Shown: in pieces, positions 33,374 through 43,335 of the stretch
Layout: each line of letters opens with the position of its first letter
Numbering within the stretch: the stretch's first letter is position 1
Position numbers and translations under genes: made by a program
Notes under the pieces: model-generated
Database searches by the model: none
The model's input: only the letters and a program-made list of their open reading frames with translations
What the model was told of the DNA's origin: nothing
Source: Apoderus coryli
Taxonomy: Eukaryota > Arthropoda > Insecta > Coleoptera > Attelabidae
DNA length: 64,000 bases
Direction of reading: 5' to 3'
NCBI GenBank assembly: GCA_911728435.2
Contig: OU452205.1
Span: 5,400,260 to 5,464,259 of the forward strand

Positions 33374-33689
33374 CACTTCTTGTAACTGGGATTCACAATT
33401 ACCTTCAACCTGTTGGTGATCGGCCTCATAATCCTGCTAATAGCAGCATATATAACGCATCAGTAATTAACATGGACCAAAAACATGCAAAAGGCTTTAG
33501 TTATAAGTAATAATAACTCTTTTACTAAAAAATTTAGGAACGTTCTATTCGCATTAATTTTTTGAAAGTTGTTTTACATCCAAATTCATTTTATTTTAAA
33601 TCCCCTTATCAAAACCTTCACAGACGCCTTTTGGAGACTGATTTTTTTACTTACCCTTCATTTAGGATATTATTCGATCCAAATTCTAT
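33374..33689. other. No gene seen
   Basis: AT-rich, between the hAT element and a mariner remnant. Confidence 0.55.
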
Positions 33690-34114
33690 ACTTCAAAATT
33701 AATATCCTCTTTTTGACAGTTCTTTGATTTTATCTATAGATATTTGTTTTCATCAATTTGTGACACGGTGCATTGACTTGGTGAAACAACACTTTTTTCT
33801 TTTGCAAATGTGGCCGATTCTTTGCGATTTCAGCCTTCAATCGATCCAAAAGTGCACAGTAATAGGCACTGCTAATGGTGGATCCCTTTTGGAGGTAGTC
33901 GAAAAATATTATTCCGTTCGCATCGCAAAATACAGCCACCATCACCTTATCGGCCGACTATTGCGTCCTTGCTCGCTTTGAATTCGGTTCGTCGATTCCT
34001 GTCCACTCAGCTGACTGTCTTTTGAATTCTGCTGTGTAATAGTGAAGCCATGTTTCATCCATTGTCACATATCGACGATAGTATTCCATTATATTGCGGT
34101 TTGACATATATTCC
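33690..34114 (-). pseudogene. Mariner transposase fragment of a second (irritans-like) lineage
   Basis: Minus-strand frames encode EYYRRYVTMDETWLHYYTAE (first catalytic Asp in MDETW), FKRQSAEW, then MMVAVFCDANGIIFFDYLQ, SAYYCALLDRLKAEI and KKVLFHQVNAPCHK (second catalytic block; the usual D of HQDNAP is V here). It ends after MKTNIYR near 33724. The N-terminal HTH half and the C-terminus are missing. The sequence differs strongly from the two mariner copies at 0 and 34.2 kb, so two mariner lineages have been active. Confidence 0.75.
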
Positions 34115-34219
34115 GATATACTACTTAAATCAGAATTAATTTTGCCACAATCAAATGAATCCAACGCATAAATTGGCTGCGTGTTATCCGCGTAAGATTC
34201 ACTAATGCCCAACATCGTA
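34107..34219 (-). pseudogene. LINE reverse transcriptase fragment, downstream piece
   Basis: The minus strand reads LGISESYADNTQPIYALDS followed by SDLSSISEYMSNRN. This is the palm motif of a LINE reverse transcriptase, with YADD mutated to YADN, plus the helix after it. It is contiguous in origin with 35438-35510, from which it is separated by the mariner at 34220-35437. On its other side it is fused directly to mariner coding sequence near 34107-34114. Confidence 0.65.
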
Positions 34220-35439
34220 TACGAGGGCTGCCTTTTATATTTCGGGATTAGAGAAAAAAAACAAATATTTTATTTATTGTTTTTCAAAATATTCCCCATG
34301 AAGATCTATACACTTTTGGATGCGTTTGAACCAATTGTCGAAGCACTTTTGCCACTCTGATTGAGGTATCTCCAAAACATGCATTCTGAATGCAGCAACC
34401 GCTTCTTCAGGTGTCGAAAAACGTTGACCTCTCAGGTTGTTTTTTACGTACGGGAATAAAAAGAAGTCATTAGGTGCCAAGTCAGGACTATACGGCGGAT
34501 GACTCATCAAATCGATGTTTTGGGTGCTCAAAAATGCAGTTGCTTGAGCCGATGTGTGAGAGCTCGCATTGTCGTGGTTGTTGTTGTTGTTGGTTGTCGG
34601 CGGTTGGTTTTCCTGATTTCTTGGAAGTCATCTGGCAAACACATGGTTGTGTACCACTTAGAATTGACTGTTCTGCGTTGTTCTAGTGGTACGGTTGCGA
34701 CATGTCCAGTTTTTCCGAAAAAACAGGCGACCATTTGCTTGGAAGTGTTTCGTGCGCGAACAACTTTTTTTGGATTTGGCTCATCTTTAAACACCCATAC
34801 TGTCGACTGCTGTTTACTTTCGGGCTCATACGCGTAAATCCACGATTCATCACCGGTCACGATGTCATAGACGTGATTCGAAGCACCGCGATCTTATTTT
34901 TTGAGCATTTCTTTCGACCAATCGACACGAGCCTTTTTTTGAGCGATTGACAAATTGTGTGGGATCCAACGCGAACAAAATTTTTGACAGTCAAATGTTT
35001 ATGCAATATTGAATGTTTGCTGGTCCCACTAATGCCTAAGGTTGTCTCAATCTCTTGATAGGTCACATGACAATCTTGCAATATTACTTCTCGCACAGCA
35101 TCAATGGTTTTCGGAACAACAACTGATTTTGGACGACCTTCACAAAATTCGTCTTGGAGTGAACTACGACCACGATTGAATTCACCATACCATCGAAAAA
35201 CACTGATCCTTGATGGAGCTTCATCGCCAAAAATTGAATTTAGTTCATCCATGCACTGTTGCTGAGTTAATCCACGTCGAAAGTTGTAAAAAATAATCAC
35301 ACGAAAATATTTACGATTTAGTTCCCTTTTTGGGCCGGGATGAATCTTTTAAGTTACTGTAAATAACACAAATAGCGCTCGTATGTCAAAACGTACCAGG
35401 GTTGCCAAATCCCGAAATATAAAAGGCAACCCTCGTATA
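34218..35439 (-). mobile_element. Mariner element, copy B, complete
   Basis: The 30 bp termini match at 29 positions: TACGAGGGCTGCC starts at 34220 and its complement ends at 35437. TA flanks both ends as the target duplication (34218-34219 and 35438-35439). Length is 1218 bp, usual for mariner. It sits inside a LINE reverse transcriptase fragment, so it is younger than that LINE. The same element type is present as the damaged copy at 40-1122. Confidence 0.92.
34274..35345 (-). pseudogene. Mariner transposase (DD34D), frameshifted
   Basis: The N-terminal part, FYNFRRGLTQQQCMDELNSI and FRWYGEFNRGRSSLQDEF, is the paired helix-turn-helix region. The catalytic blocks are MTGDESWIYAYEPESKQQ (first Asp), HDNASSHTSAQATAF (second) and PYSPDLAPNDFFLF (third), followed by the C-terminal FDNWFKRIQKCIDLHGEYFE. 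All three catalytic aspartates are present. The frame breaks near 34860, and a short AAC-repeat (34575-34592, complement) precedes the second block, so the copy is inactive as it stands. Confidence 0.9.
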
Positions 35440-35510
35440 TCGAATACAAGAGTGGACCCAGAATAGAACCTTGCGGCACACAACTAAAATAAGTCATATA
35501 ATTTCCTGTT
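35438..35510 (-). pseudogene. LINE reverse transcriptase fragment, upstream piece
   Basis: The minus strand encodes VPQGSILGPLLYSI, the block just before the palm motif. It runs into the TA target of mariner copy B, and its continuation is found on the other side at 34219, one base out of frame. Confidence 0.65.
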
Positions 35511-35564
35511 TTTTAATTTTCTTTGGATATACTTAGGTTTTATTTCAGTCATTAATTACAGCGT

Positions 35565-35600
35565 TTCGGCGAAATTTTGTCACCTTCTTCAGGCACCTAA
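35565..35600 (-). ncRNA. Hammerhead-like core, left arm
   Basis: Minus strand: CTGAAGA, A, stem II GGTGA...TTTCGCC, GAAACG. Core words intact, stem II good. The flanks do not form an evident stem I. Confidence 0.4.
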
Positions 35601-35645
35601 AAAATATATTGTATGTAGGAAATGAAACTCCCTCTAGGAATCATC

Positions 35646-35697
35646 AGTCTAACAAATAACATGTTTCGAGGTACCAGGCCTCATCAACAGCTAGCTT
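35646..35697 (-). ncRNA. Hammerhead-like core, degenerate
   Basis: Minus strand TTGATGA, an imperfect GAGGCC...GTACCTC stem, GAAACATGTT. The C3 position is T and stem I is missing. Confidence 0.3.
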
Positions 35698-35994
35698 ACC
35701 GCATTGTACAAATTAAGAATGCGTCATAGGACAATAAGAGACGAGAAATATATTGATCTCACTTCGTGAGAGAAAAATTTTTTAAAACACAAAAACTAAT
35801 ATTCAAATAATAATTAAAAACTTACTTATTTTTTTTTTAAATCATTGGGCCCAGTTTTGTCCTAAAAGTTATACCTATTTAAGATTGTCAAATAGTTGTA
35901 AGGCCTACAAAAAAGAAATATTTAAACTGTAAAAACGTAAGAAAGAAAATTAAGAATCATGTTCCGTTTTGTGTAACATTGAATATTATATTTT

Positions 35995-36040
35995 TAGGCG
36001 CCTGAAGAAGGCGACAAAATTTCGCCAAAACGTCATAATT
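35995..36040 (+). ncRNA. Hammerhead-like core, right arm (core mutated)
   Basis: CTGAAGA, A, stem II GGCGA...TTTCGCC, then AAAACGTC where GAAACGTC is expected: the invariant G12 is A. Complement of the left-arm motif at 35565. Confidence 0.35.
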
Positions 36041-36338
36041 AACGATTGAAATTAAAATTTTTCAGTAAAAAACCGTTGGTTTAAAATAGAACCTATACCC
36101 AAAGAAAATATGAAAACAGAAAATTTAAACTATGTTCAAGATTCGTAAAATAAGGAAAAAAAATGTTTTCTATAGAATATAATAATAATATGTTAAATTA
36201 TAATATAATAGAGAAAATATGAATGAATCGTTAAACTTACAATTGTCATTGGAAAATTGTTTTTCTACGTCTGTCCTTTATTAAATGTTCAATCATAATT
36301 TGAAAATGTAGTACATTGTAATGCTGTTTTTCATTTAC

Positions 36339-36403
36339 CCGTGCACAATAAATATTTCCCACTAGTTGCCTAGCAACTAGTGGGAAATATTTATTACGCA
36401 CGG
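36339..36403. repeat. Perfect palindrome, 23 bp arms
   Basis: The arm 36347-36369 (AATAAATATTTCCCACTAGT...) is exactly complementary to 36373-36395, with a 3-base spacer CTA. The pairing extends with mismatches through CCGTGCAC / ACGCACGG to 36339 and 36403. No gene nearby. Confidence 0.9.
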
Positions 36404-37865
36404 CTAAATTTCCTGGTAATGACAAAAGTAGCGTGGGCAATGACAAATCACCATAGCAACGCCGACAATACAAACACACCAAATTGACAGTTTAGGTATT
36501 TATAATTAATAATAATTATAATTAAGTATTTCGCTAAATTCAAAACACAAAAACAGTGATAGTGAATATAGTTGAACACCACCTAGTCAATTTAATACTT
36601 CTAACTTATCGTATTTAAGCTTACGAACAGGGGTAAGTTTCGAAAAACAAATATGTTCGTAAAAATTATGTTTAATTTATTCAAAAGCATTAAAACAGTC
36701 GTAGAAAAAGTATAGTGTGAAACTGACATGAAATCACCAATTCCTACTCGTATGTATTGCAGCACTAGCCTGCGGCTCATGTTGCAAACGATCATACCCG
36801 TAGGAAATATATGTCATTTCATGTTCGTTGCACAATATAGTATTGTCAAACTCCATCTAGACATTTTTCAAGGTTCAATCCACAGAGATGAAAATTTCCG
36901 GAAACTATTATTCTGTGAGAAAAAAAAACATTATTGTTTTAATTAATTACAGTATCAAAATTCTACGCAATTACTACTACACTTTTAGCAGCATAAAACG
37001 CAAAAAGTATGCGTCATTCTACACTAAAATGAAACGTGACCCCTTGCCAGACGGGGTCTGAAATTCCACTACAATATAAACCTATATTATCGTGTCTCTT
37101 TTTTTATTACTTCGTTTTGTTTTATAAAATGTTTTATAGACTTTGATGCAGCACCTATTCAACCAAGATCTCTTCTACACAGTGTAAGTTGAACCTGTTG
37201 AAAGGCTTTTTTATAGTTTGGCCTGACATCTTCACTGTGGTGTCAGTCAGTTGCAAGGTAGTATTTTTTTTTATCTAAGAAGAATTGCTGCATTCAAAAA
37301 ATAAAAGGAAAAAAGAATCACAATTATATTGTGCAGAAGAACGATCTTACATATTATCGTTGGTGGTCTAAAATATACAACTATGAAGTATAATTATTAT
37401 TATTATAAAGTAAAGTCAAAAACATTTAAATAAACTACGGTTTAATTTAGTCATATTTTACTTTTCCCATTATATAATAATAATGGGAATTTAAAAAAAA
37501 AGGTAGATTTTCCAAAATTAATTTAAACCTAATATTAACGACAATGTTTTTTCAAGAAAATTTCACACACCTACTTGTGAACCAATAAGATGTGGTAATT
37601 TTGATTCATTCATATTAAATTTTAAATATTTGGTGTATATTATGTTTTGTTCGTTGCCCATGGTTGAACTTTTTCTACCTATTTCTGGCAACGATTGACT
37701 AACGCTGTTAATTGATTGAAGTGGTATGGTAGTTTGTTTTTATAAAAATTGCCAATTTTAAAAATTGTACTCTTCGTCATGTATTTTGTTTATTTGAATA
37801 AATTTAATTAATTCTGTCAATGTAAGTGTGCACTTTGTTTATCATTGTAACTTTTTATACCCTTT
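36404..37865. other. No gene seen
   Basis: AT-rich; only short chance frames. Confidence 0.55.
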
Positions 37866-37904
37866 CCTCCTGATGAAGTTAAGAAACTTAACGAAATATA
37901 GAGA
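37866..37904 (+). ncRNA. Hammerhead-ribozyme-like motif with stem I
   Basis: CTC, CTGATGA, A, stem II GTTAAG-AA-CTTAAC (with an extra A in the loop), GAAA, TAT, A (cleavage position), GAG. Stem II is six perfect pairs, CTC/GAG would form stem I, and ATAT is self-complementary for stem III. The conserved core is complete. Again one base separates the core from stem II. It ends 12 bases before the target duplication of the next hAT element. Confidence 0.5.
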
Positions 37905-37915
37905 TTAAATGAGAA

Positions 37916-38588
37916 CAAACCACCAGTGGCGGCTGGTCGGGGTAGGCAAACTTTTATATAATACCTATTGAAATAATATGTGTTCTATTACGTAGGAACG
38001 TGTTTACGTTGAGCTTAGGCACCTGCACTGGCCGCCTTCTATGTATTGTAGATAGTTAGGTAAGTATACTATTTGCACGAATTTCGATTTGTACGTAGGT
38101 ATTTTTGTTTACTGTTTTTTACATTACGTTTGAACTATTTGTTCGTTTGTTGTTTAAATACTAGTGTCATTTATTAAAAAGTGTATGTATTTAATTATTT
38201 AATAATAATAGTAATAATATTTTGACTAGGACAAGTAAAGATTAGTGGTTGTGCTGCACAACTTGTTGCGGTAGCGGTAAGTAGTAATTAGGTAGTAATA
38301 TTAATGTTTATTCAATACAAATAATTTTGTATTTTATTTGTATTTGATTATGTAGGTATTGAATTTCGTAGAGTACTGAATGGGGCATAATGTTTAAAAA
38401 TAAAAACAAAATAAGATTTACCTTACGAAGCCCGTACTTTAACCTGTGCTTTTTTACCTTGATAATTTTCTACTTTTCATCTAAGGCGCTTGAAATTGAC
38501 AATCGCCTGCAGCGCCTTTTTCTTCACATGCATTTTTTACTTAGTGCCTACCTAATAAAATTACCCACGAGCCGCCACTGCAGACCGC
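37916..38588. mobile_element. Short non-autonomous hAT element
   Basis: The left end CAGTGGCGGCTGG at 37924 and right end CACGAGCCGCCACTG to 38580 are inverted repeats of the same type as the hAT element at 31717-33365. The flanking octamers CAAACCAC and CAGACCGC agree at 6 of 8 positions, consistent with an aged target duplication. The 657 bp between contain no transposase motif. Confidence 0.7.
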
Positions 38589-38906
38589 TAACCCTAAATA
38601 GGCAATTCATATTATATAAAGCGGTCAAGAGACTCAGTTGCAGTCCCCGGGGCAATAGTTTAACCTTAAAAAGAAATTGAGATCCAATCGAATTGGCATA
38701 TATCAAAATGTTTCAAATTTTCAACGCTATATCATGAACGTAAATTCATATCATGACAGTGTACAATAATTGGAATATCTGCTTAAAAGAATTTAATAAA
38801 CATGTCGAGTAACAATATGTGCAGACCGGATACAATTTCAATAATAATAGAAAAAAATCCCATGGCCCAGTTTTGAACTCGTAACCTTACGATTACAAAG
38901 AGTAAA
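38589..38906. other. No gene seen
   Basis: No motif recognised. Confidence 0.5.
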
Positions 38907-39219
38907 TCAGAATCAAAATATCTCTTTATTATTTTAAATATCGAGTATTACATTAAACATTACTAACCTAAATATATATACAATATTTACATAATTATAC
39001 AAGTGAGTATAGACAAATATATAATTTACAAAATATACAATCTATGCAATAGGGACCCGGCACGGCCAGGGTGGGCATGATGGTAGGCGTCTTGTAGTTT
39101 TTAATGTTCGTTTTACAGATTAGCAGGAGTAATATTGGAAGTCTATGAAATCTCATGTACATTTTGTCGCTCCGTCTAATACAACCGAATTCGGTTACTT
39201 TAACTTTACCAAAAAACAT
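38907..39219 (-). mobile_element. Possible LINE 3' end
   Basis: AATCAGAATCAAAATATCTC at 38907 reads on the minus strand as a GATTTTGATTCTGATT-type tail after AATAAAGAGA, a common LINE 3' ending. The 74-codon frame 39219-38995 upstream of it is not recognised. Confidence 0.35.
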
Positions 39220-39460
39220 AAATTTGGTATCAAATTGTTCGAAAAATTGAGCGCTTGTCGTTGATTATAAAGTTTGATCCGTATTAATTCGTTAGTGTGT
39301 TATATTTGCGTAAATAAGATCCTTTATTTAATTGAATATAAGTAAATATAAATATTTATCAGTTTTGTATTGGTACCTATCGGATTTTTTGTGCGACGCG
39401 ACGCGACGTTCGGTTTGTGACTGTACAGGGTTAGTCAGAGCTTTGTAGCGCATTTCAACT

Positions 39461-40222
39461 ATGCCGTCGATGCTGTTGTGTGCGTGTTGCGAAAGATCAT
39501 ATGATCAGATTCTTATGGTACGTTGTTGTATATGCAAGAAATACTTTAAAAACACATGTGTGGACTTAAGCTCGAATGAGGTGAGAGCTCTGAATGCTAA
39601 TAAGGGCTATGATTGGTCTTGTGTAGCATGCCGTGCTGTGGCTGGCGATTTTAGGGGTTTGAAGGCACTCATCATTCAGCTTCAAGACGAGATCACTAAT
39701 CTGAGAGCGGAATTCTCCAGTCGCGATCAACAACCACTTGCAGCCTCTGATAAATTATTCGAGGATGTAGTACAGGAAATTCAGGAAAGAAATGCGCGTT
39801 CTGGTAATATAGTTTTTTTTAATGTTCCTGAACAAGATCAACAGCGTCCTACGCAGGAACGAGAAGCTAAAGATGTTGATGTAGTGAAGGATATAATGCA
39901 GAGCATGAGTGTTTCTATCGACCAGCAAAACTTTAAGCCTTTTCGATTGGGAAAATATGTGCAGGGTAAGAACAGACCTTTAAAATTATCGCTGGGTAAT
40001 TCTAGGCAGGTGTCTGACGTTATCAAGAAGGCAAAGATCTTGAGGAATACACGTTATAGAATGATCAATGTTTCTTATGATCGTACGAAAAGGCAACAGT
40101 TGTATTATAAATCTGTCAAGGACGAATTGCAGCAACGCCAGGCGAACGGTGAAGAGAATCTTAGGATACGATACGTGGGTGGGACTCCTAGAGTTGTAGT
40201 AAGTAATAATAATTTAAACTAG
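39461..40222 (+). CDS. LINE ORF1 protein with PHD-like zinc finger
   Basis: 253 residues. Residues 7-57 have a PHD-type cysteine pattern: C7-C10, C22-C25, C33 and C54-C57, but the His expected three residues before C33 is Lys (FKNTC). Residues 70-95 (LKALIIQLQDEITNLRAEF) form a short coiled coil. The part from about 100 on (ERNARSGNIVFFNVPE, RLGKYVQGKNRPLKL, ILRNTRYRMINVSYDRTKRQ) resembles the RNA-binding RRM-like domain of LINE ORF1 proteins. ORF1 proteins bind the element RNA. The stop at 40220 overlaps the start of the ORF2 frame. Intact and of usual length. Confidence 0.8.
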   Translation: MPSMLLCACCERSYDQILMVRCCICKKYFKNTCVDLSSNEVRALNANKGYDWSCVACRAVAGDFRGLKALIIQLQDEITNLRAEFSSRDQQPLAASDKLFEDVVQEIQERNARSGNIVFFNVPEQDQQRPTQEREAKDVDVVKDIMQSMSVSIDQQNFKPFRLGKYVQGKNRPLKLSLGNSRQVSDVIKKAKILRNTRYRMINVSYDRTKRQQLYYKSVKDELQQRQANGEENLRIRYVGGTPRVVVSNNNLN

Positions 40223-43091
40223 ACGGGCTCAGCAGTACCGATCGAATAGAGACTCTCACGTGTTATTATCAAAATGTTAGAGGGCTTCGTACAAAGACTC
40301 ATGATTTTTTTGCGACTGTTAGTGAATGTGAGTATGATTTTGTGGCATTAACTGAAACTTTCCTTAATTCAGGCGTGTCGAGTGGTGAAATTTTTCCGGA
40401 TTATTATTGTGTTTTTCGCAAAGATAGAAAATTTGATTTAGTTAATAAGGTTGATGGGGGTGGTGTAATTTTGGCAGTCAGAAACTCAGTTAGGGTGCAG
40501 GTTGTTGATACAACCGATATTGATGAATCATTTCCAAATATTGATTTACTATGCTGTAAATGTACTTGGCCTAATGTTTGTTTGTATATATTAGTAGTTT
40601 ATATTCCACCATCGGTAGCGTTTGAATCATTTGAATCATTCTTTGAGTCTCTTGAGCAGCTGCAGGATTTGCATGCAAATAAATTCTTAATTGTCGGAGA
40701 CTTTAATGTTACCAATTACTCTTTATTGGACAATAATGATCGGCAGACAAACGTTATTAATGGTTTTCTAAATGTAATGAACTGTTCTCAGTTTAATAAA
40801 ATCTTGAATGAAATGGGTAGATTACTAGATTTAGTATTGTCAAATGTTTGTTGTAATATTAATAGGGATAGTCAGCCGTTGATAAGAGAAGACATTTTAT
40901 ATCACCCTGCACTATATATACAGCTCGATGATTTGAAATTTAATGAAAAACCATTTTTAACAAACGTTAATAGAAAACTGTACAATTTTAAAAGAGCTGA
41001 TTATCCAAAATTATATAATGATTTACTTGAATTTGACTGGCAGTTTTTGAATAACTTTAGCAATACGGACGACGCTGTTGATGTATTTTATAATAGATTG
41101 TACAATGTTATCGAGGACAGTGTGCCTCTTTGTAGAACGTTCAGGCGTCAGTATCCTCATTGGTATAGCTCCGAAATTATCACAAATATAAAATGTAAGG
41201 CTAAATTTCATAAAGCTTCAAGCGTACCGGTTTGCAGTATTACTATGCTGAGTTTAGTAGACTGAGATGTATGATCAAACAACAAATAAAAGCTGCTTAT
41301 GTTACTCATATCGGAAAGGTCGAGCAGAACATAAAATCAGACCCAAGTAAGTTTTGGTCATTTGTGAGCACTCGTAGTAAAGCTACTCGTATACCAGGAG
41401 TCATGAAATGTGGTGATAATGATCTAAGTGATCAGCGGGCGATTGTCAACAGTTTTGCTCAGTATTTTGAGAGTGTGTTTGTGAGTCATGATGAAGACAT
41501 GATAGATTTGCTACTGCCTCGAATCGATTTTGCGTCCCAGATATTTATTGGTAATATCACTGAGGAAGATATTATTTTGGCTTCTCGAAAGCTTAAAAAC
41601 AAGTTTACAGCAGGACCAGATGCTATTCCATCATTTTTGGTAAAAGATTGTGCTTATGTTTTGGCGCGACCACTATGTATGCTTTATAATCTTATTCTCA
41701 AATCAGAAGTATTCCCTACTAAATGGAGGAAGGCCAAAGTATGTCCTGTCTTTAAGAGTGGTGATCGAGACTCGGTATCGAATTATAGACCAATTTCAAT
41801 ATTATCTAATTTTTCAAAGCTATTTGAAATTGTTATATATAATCGCATTTTTCCTCAAGTGAGAAATCAAATAACGCACATGCAACATGGCTTTATGCCG
41901 CAGCGGTCGACTGTCACAAATTTGGCTGTATTTTCGCAGTTTGTTTGTGATGAGTTGGATAGATGTGGTCAGGTTGATGCAGTTTACACGGACTTTGCCA
42001 AGGCGTTTGATCGAATAAGTCATGTTGTGTTGCTGAAGAAGTTGGAGGGTTTTGGTTTTGGGCCGAGTTTGGTATCACTTTTTTCCTCGTATTTATCTGA
42101 AAGATATCAATATGTATCATTGTATGGTTTCGACTCACATTGTTATAAGGCTGTCTCGGGAGTACCACAGGGGTCCAATTTAGGTCCTCTTTTATTTTTA
42201 ATTTTTATCAACGATTTGGCTCTGGAGTTGACATGTTCGGGTCTGTTTTTCGCCGACGATCTTAAGATTTTTAAGTCTGTAAACAGTGCTGCGGACTGTG
42301 AAAGTTTACAGCTTTGTCTGGATGCCATAAGACTTTGGTGTGCTGCGAACCGTTTGTATTTGAACCCCGACAAATGTAAGGTAGTTACATATACGCGGAA
42401 GAAAACGCCTCTGCATTATGATTATTGTATTGATGACATATCGGTTACACGTTATGATTCTACGAATGACTTAGGAGTATTGTTTGATTCTAAATTTTCT
42501 TTTAATGACCATATTCGTTCAAATGTAAGCGATGCTCTAAGAATCTATGGCTTTGTTGTTAGATGCTCCAAACCCTTTGCTGACTTAAATATTTTGATGA
42601 TTTTATACTATGCCTATGTTCGCTCGAAATTGGAATATTGTTCAGTTGTATGGTGTCCCTACTATATATCTTATAAATTACTTATTGAGAGAGTCCAACG
42701 AAGATTTTTGAAGTTTTTGTGTTTTCGGGAGGATGGAACTTATCCTGACCAAGGTGTAAATTATTCGTTGTTGACCACTCGTTTTAACGTTTCCAGTTTG
42801 GATTTGCGACGGGGCCTAGCACTAATTGTATTTTTATTCAAATTATTAAATAACAAAATCTGTTGTAGTAGTCTCCTTGAACGGGTTAGTTTTTGGGTGC
42901 CACGTGAAAATGCCAGAAATAACTTGCTTTTTTATAACATTAGAGCTAGAACTAATATTCAATGTAGATCTCCTGTATTTAATATGTGTGATGTATTTAA
43001 CCGCATATCTAGTGTTTCTGATATCAATCATGATTCACTCGGTAGTATGGTTTCGGCTGCTGTACCAATCTTGAGAAGGCATGCATTGTAA
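40213..43091 (+). pseudogene. LINE ORF2: endonuclease and reverse transcriptase, one frameshift
   Basis: The frame opens at 40213, overlapping ORF1, with no ATG before the endonuclease start YYQNVRGLRTKTHDF. Endonuclease motifs: FVALTETFLN, VYIPPS, LIVGDFNV, GRLLDLVLSN and YHPALYI. A single-base loss near 41223-41232 shifts the frame; from 41232 to 43091 the reverse transcriptase is open (KFTAGPDAIPSFLVKDC, SNYRPISILSNFSKLFE, VYTDFAKAFDRISHVV with the first Asp, GVPQGSNLGPLLF, and FADDLKIF at 42247). The C-terminal part contains VQRRFLKFLCFRED. It nicks target DNA and copies the element RNA from the 3' end. Only the one frameshift disables it. Confidence 0.9.
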
Positions 43092-43302
43092 GTGTGAATT
43101 GGATTTAATTGATTATTTTTATTATTATTTTTAAGCATAAAAGTGTGAGTTTTTATTTACCTTTATTAAGATGCTATTATATTCAGTTGGCTATGTATTT
43201 TTCAGTGATTGTGACGCAAATGTTTGATTATGTATGTGTATGCACATTATGATTATTAAGATATTGTTGCTCTGTAAATGGTAATACTGTTGAGCAATAA
43301 AG

Positions 43303-43334
<32 letters not shown>

Positions 43335-43335
43335 G
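43303..43335 (+). repeat. ATT-repeat LINE tail
   Basis: About ten ATT units right after AATAAAGC, closing the LINE. Confidence 0.9.

Larger units (their letters stand above)
35516..36113. mobile_element. Inverted pair of hammerhead-bearing repeats
   Basis: The segment 35516-35600 and the segment 35993-36113 are inverted copies of each other (TTTTTAGGYGCCTGAAGAAG, ACAAAATTTCGCC and CCAAAGAAAAT blocks match). Each copy carries a hammerhead-like core pointing outward. Between them lies a third core at 35646-35697. Penelope-like elements are known to have such motifs in repeats that may be in inverted orientation. No coding sequence remains, so the assignment is tentative. Confidence 0.5.
39461..43335 (+). 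mobile_element. LINE (CR1/Jockey-type), nearly intact copy
   Basis: Two consecutive reading frames (ORF1, then endonuclease plus reverse transcriptase) are followed by a ~240-base 3' untranslated region and an ATT-repeat tail (about 43303-43335). Only one frameshift was found in ORF2. The 5' end is not defined; a G/C-rich CGACGCGACGCGACG segment at 39393-39408 may belong to the 5' untranslated region. Two further copies of the same family lie at 44146-46062 and 53579-55138, both on the other strand. Confidence 0.9.

Noticed and set aside
38222..38275. Open segment ending in GCGGTAAGTAG inside the short hAT element
   Set aside because: Only 16 codons, no recognised protein, and likely part of the transposon's own non-coding sequence.
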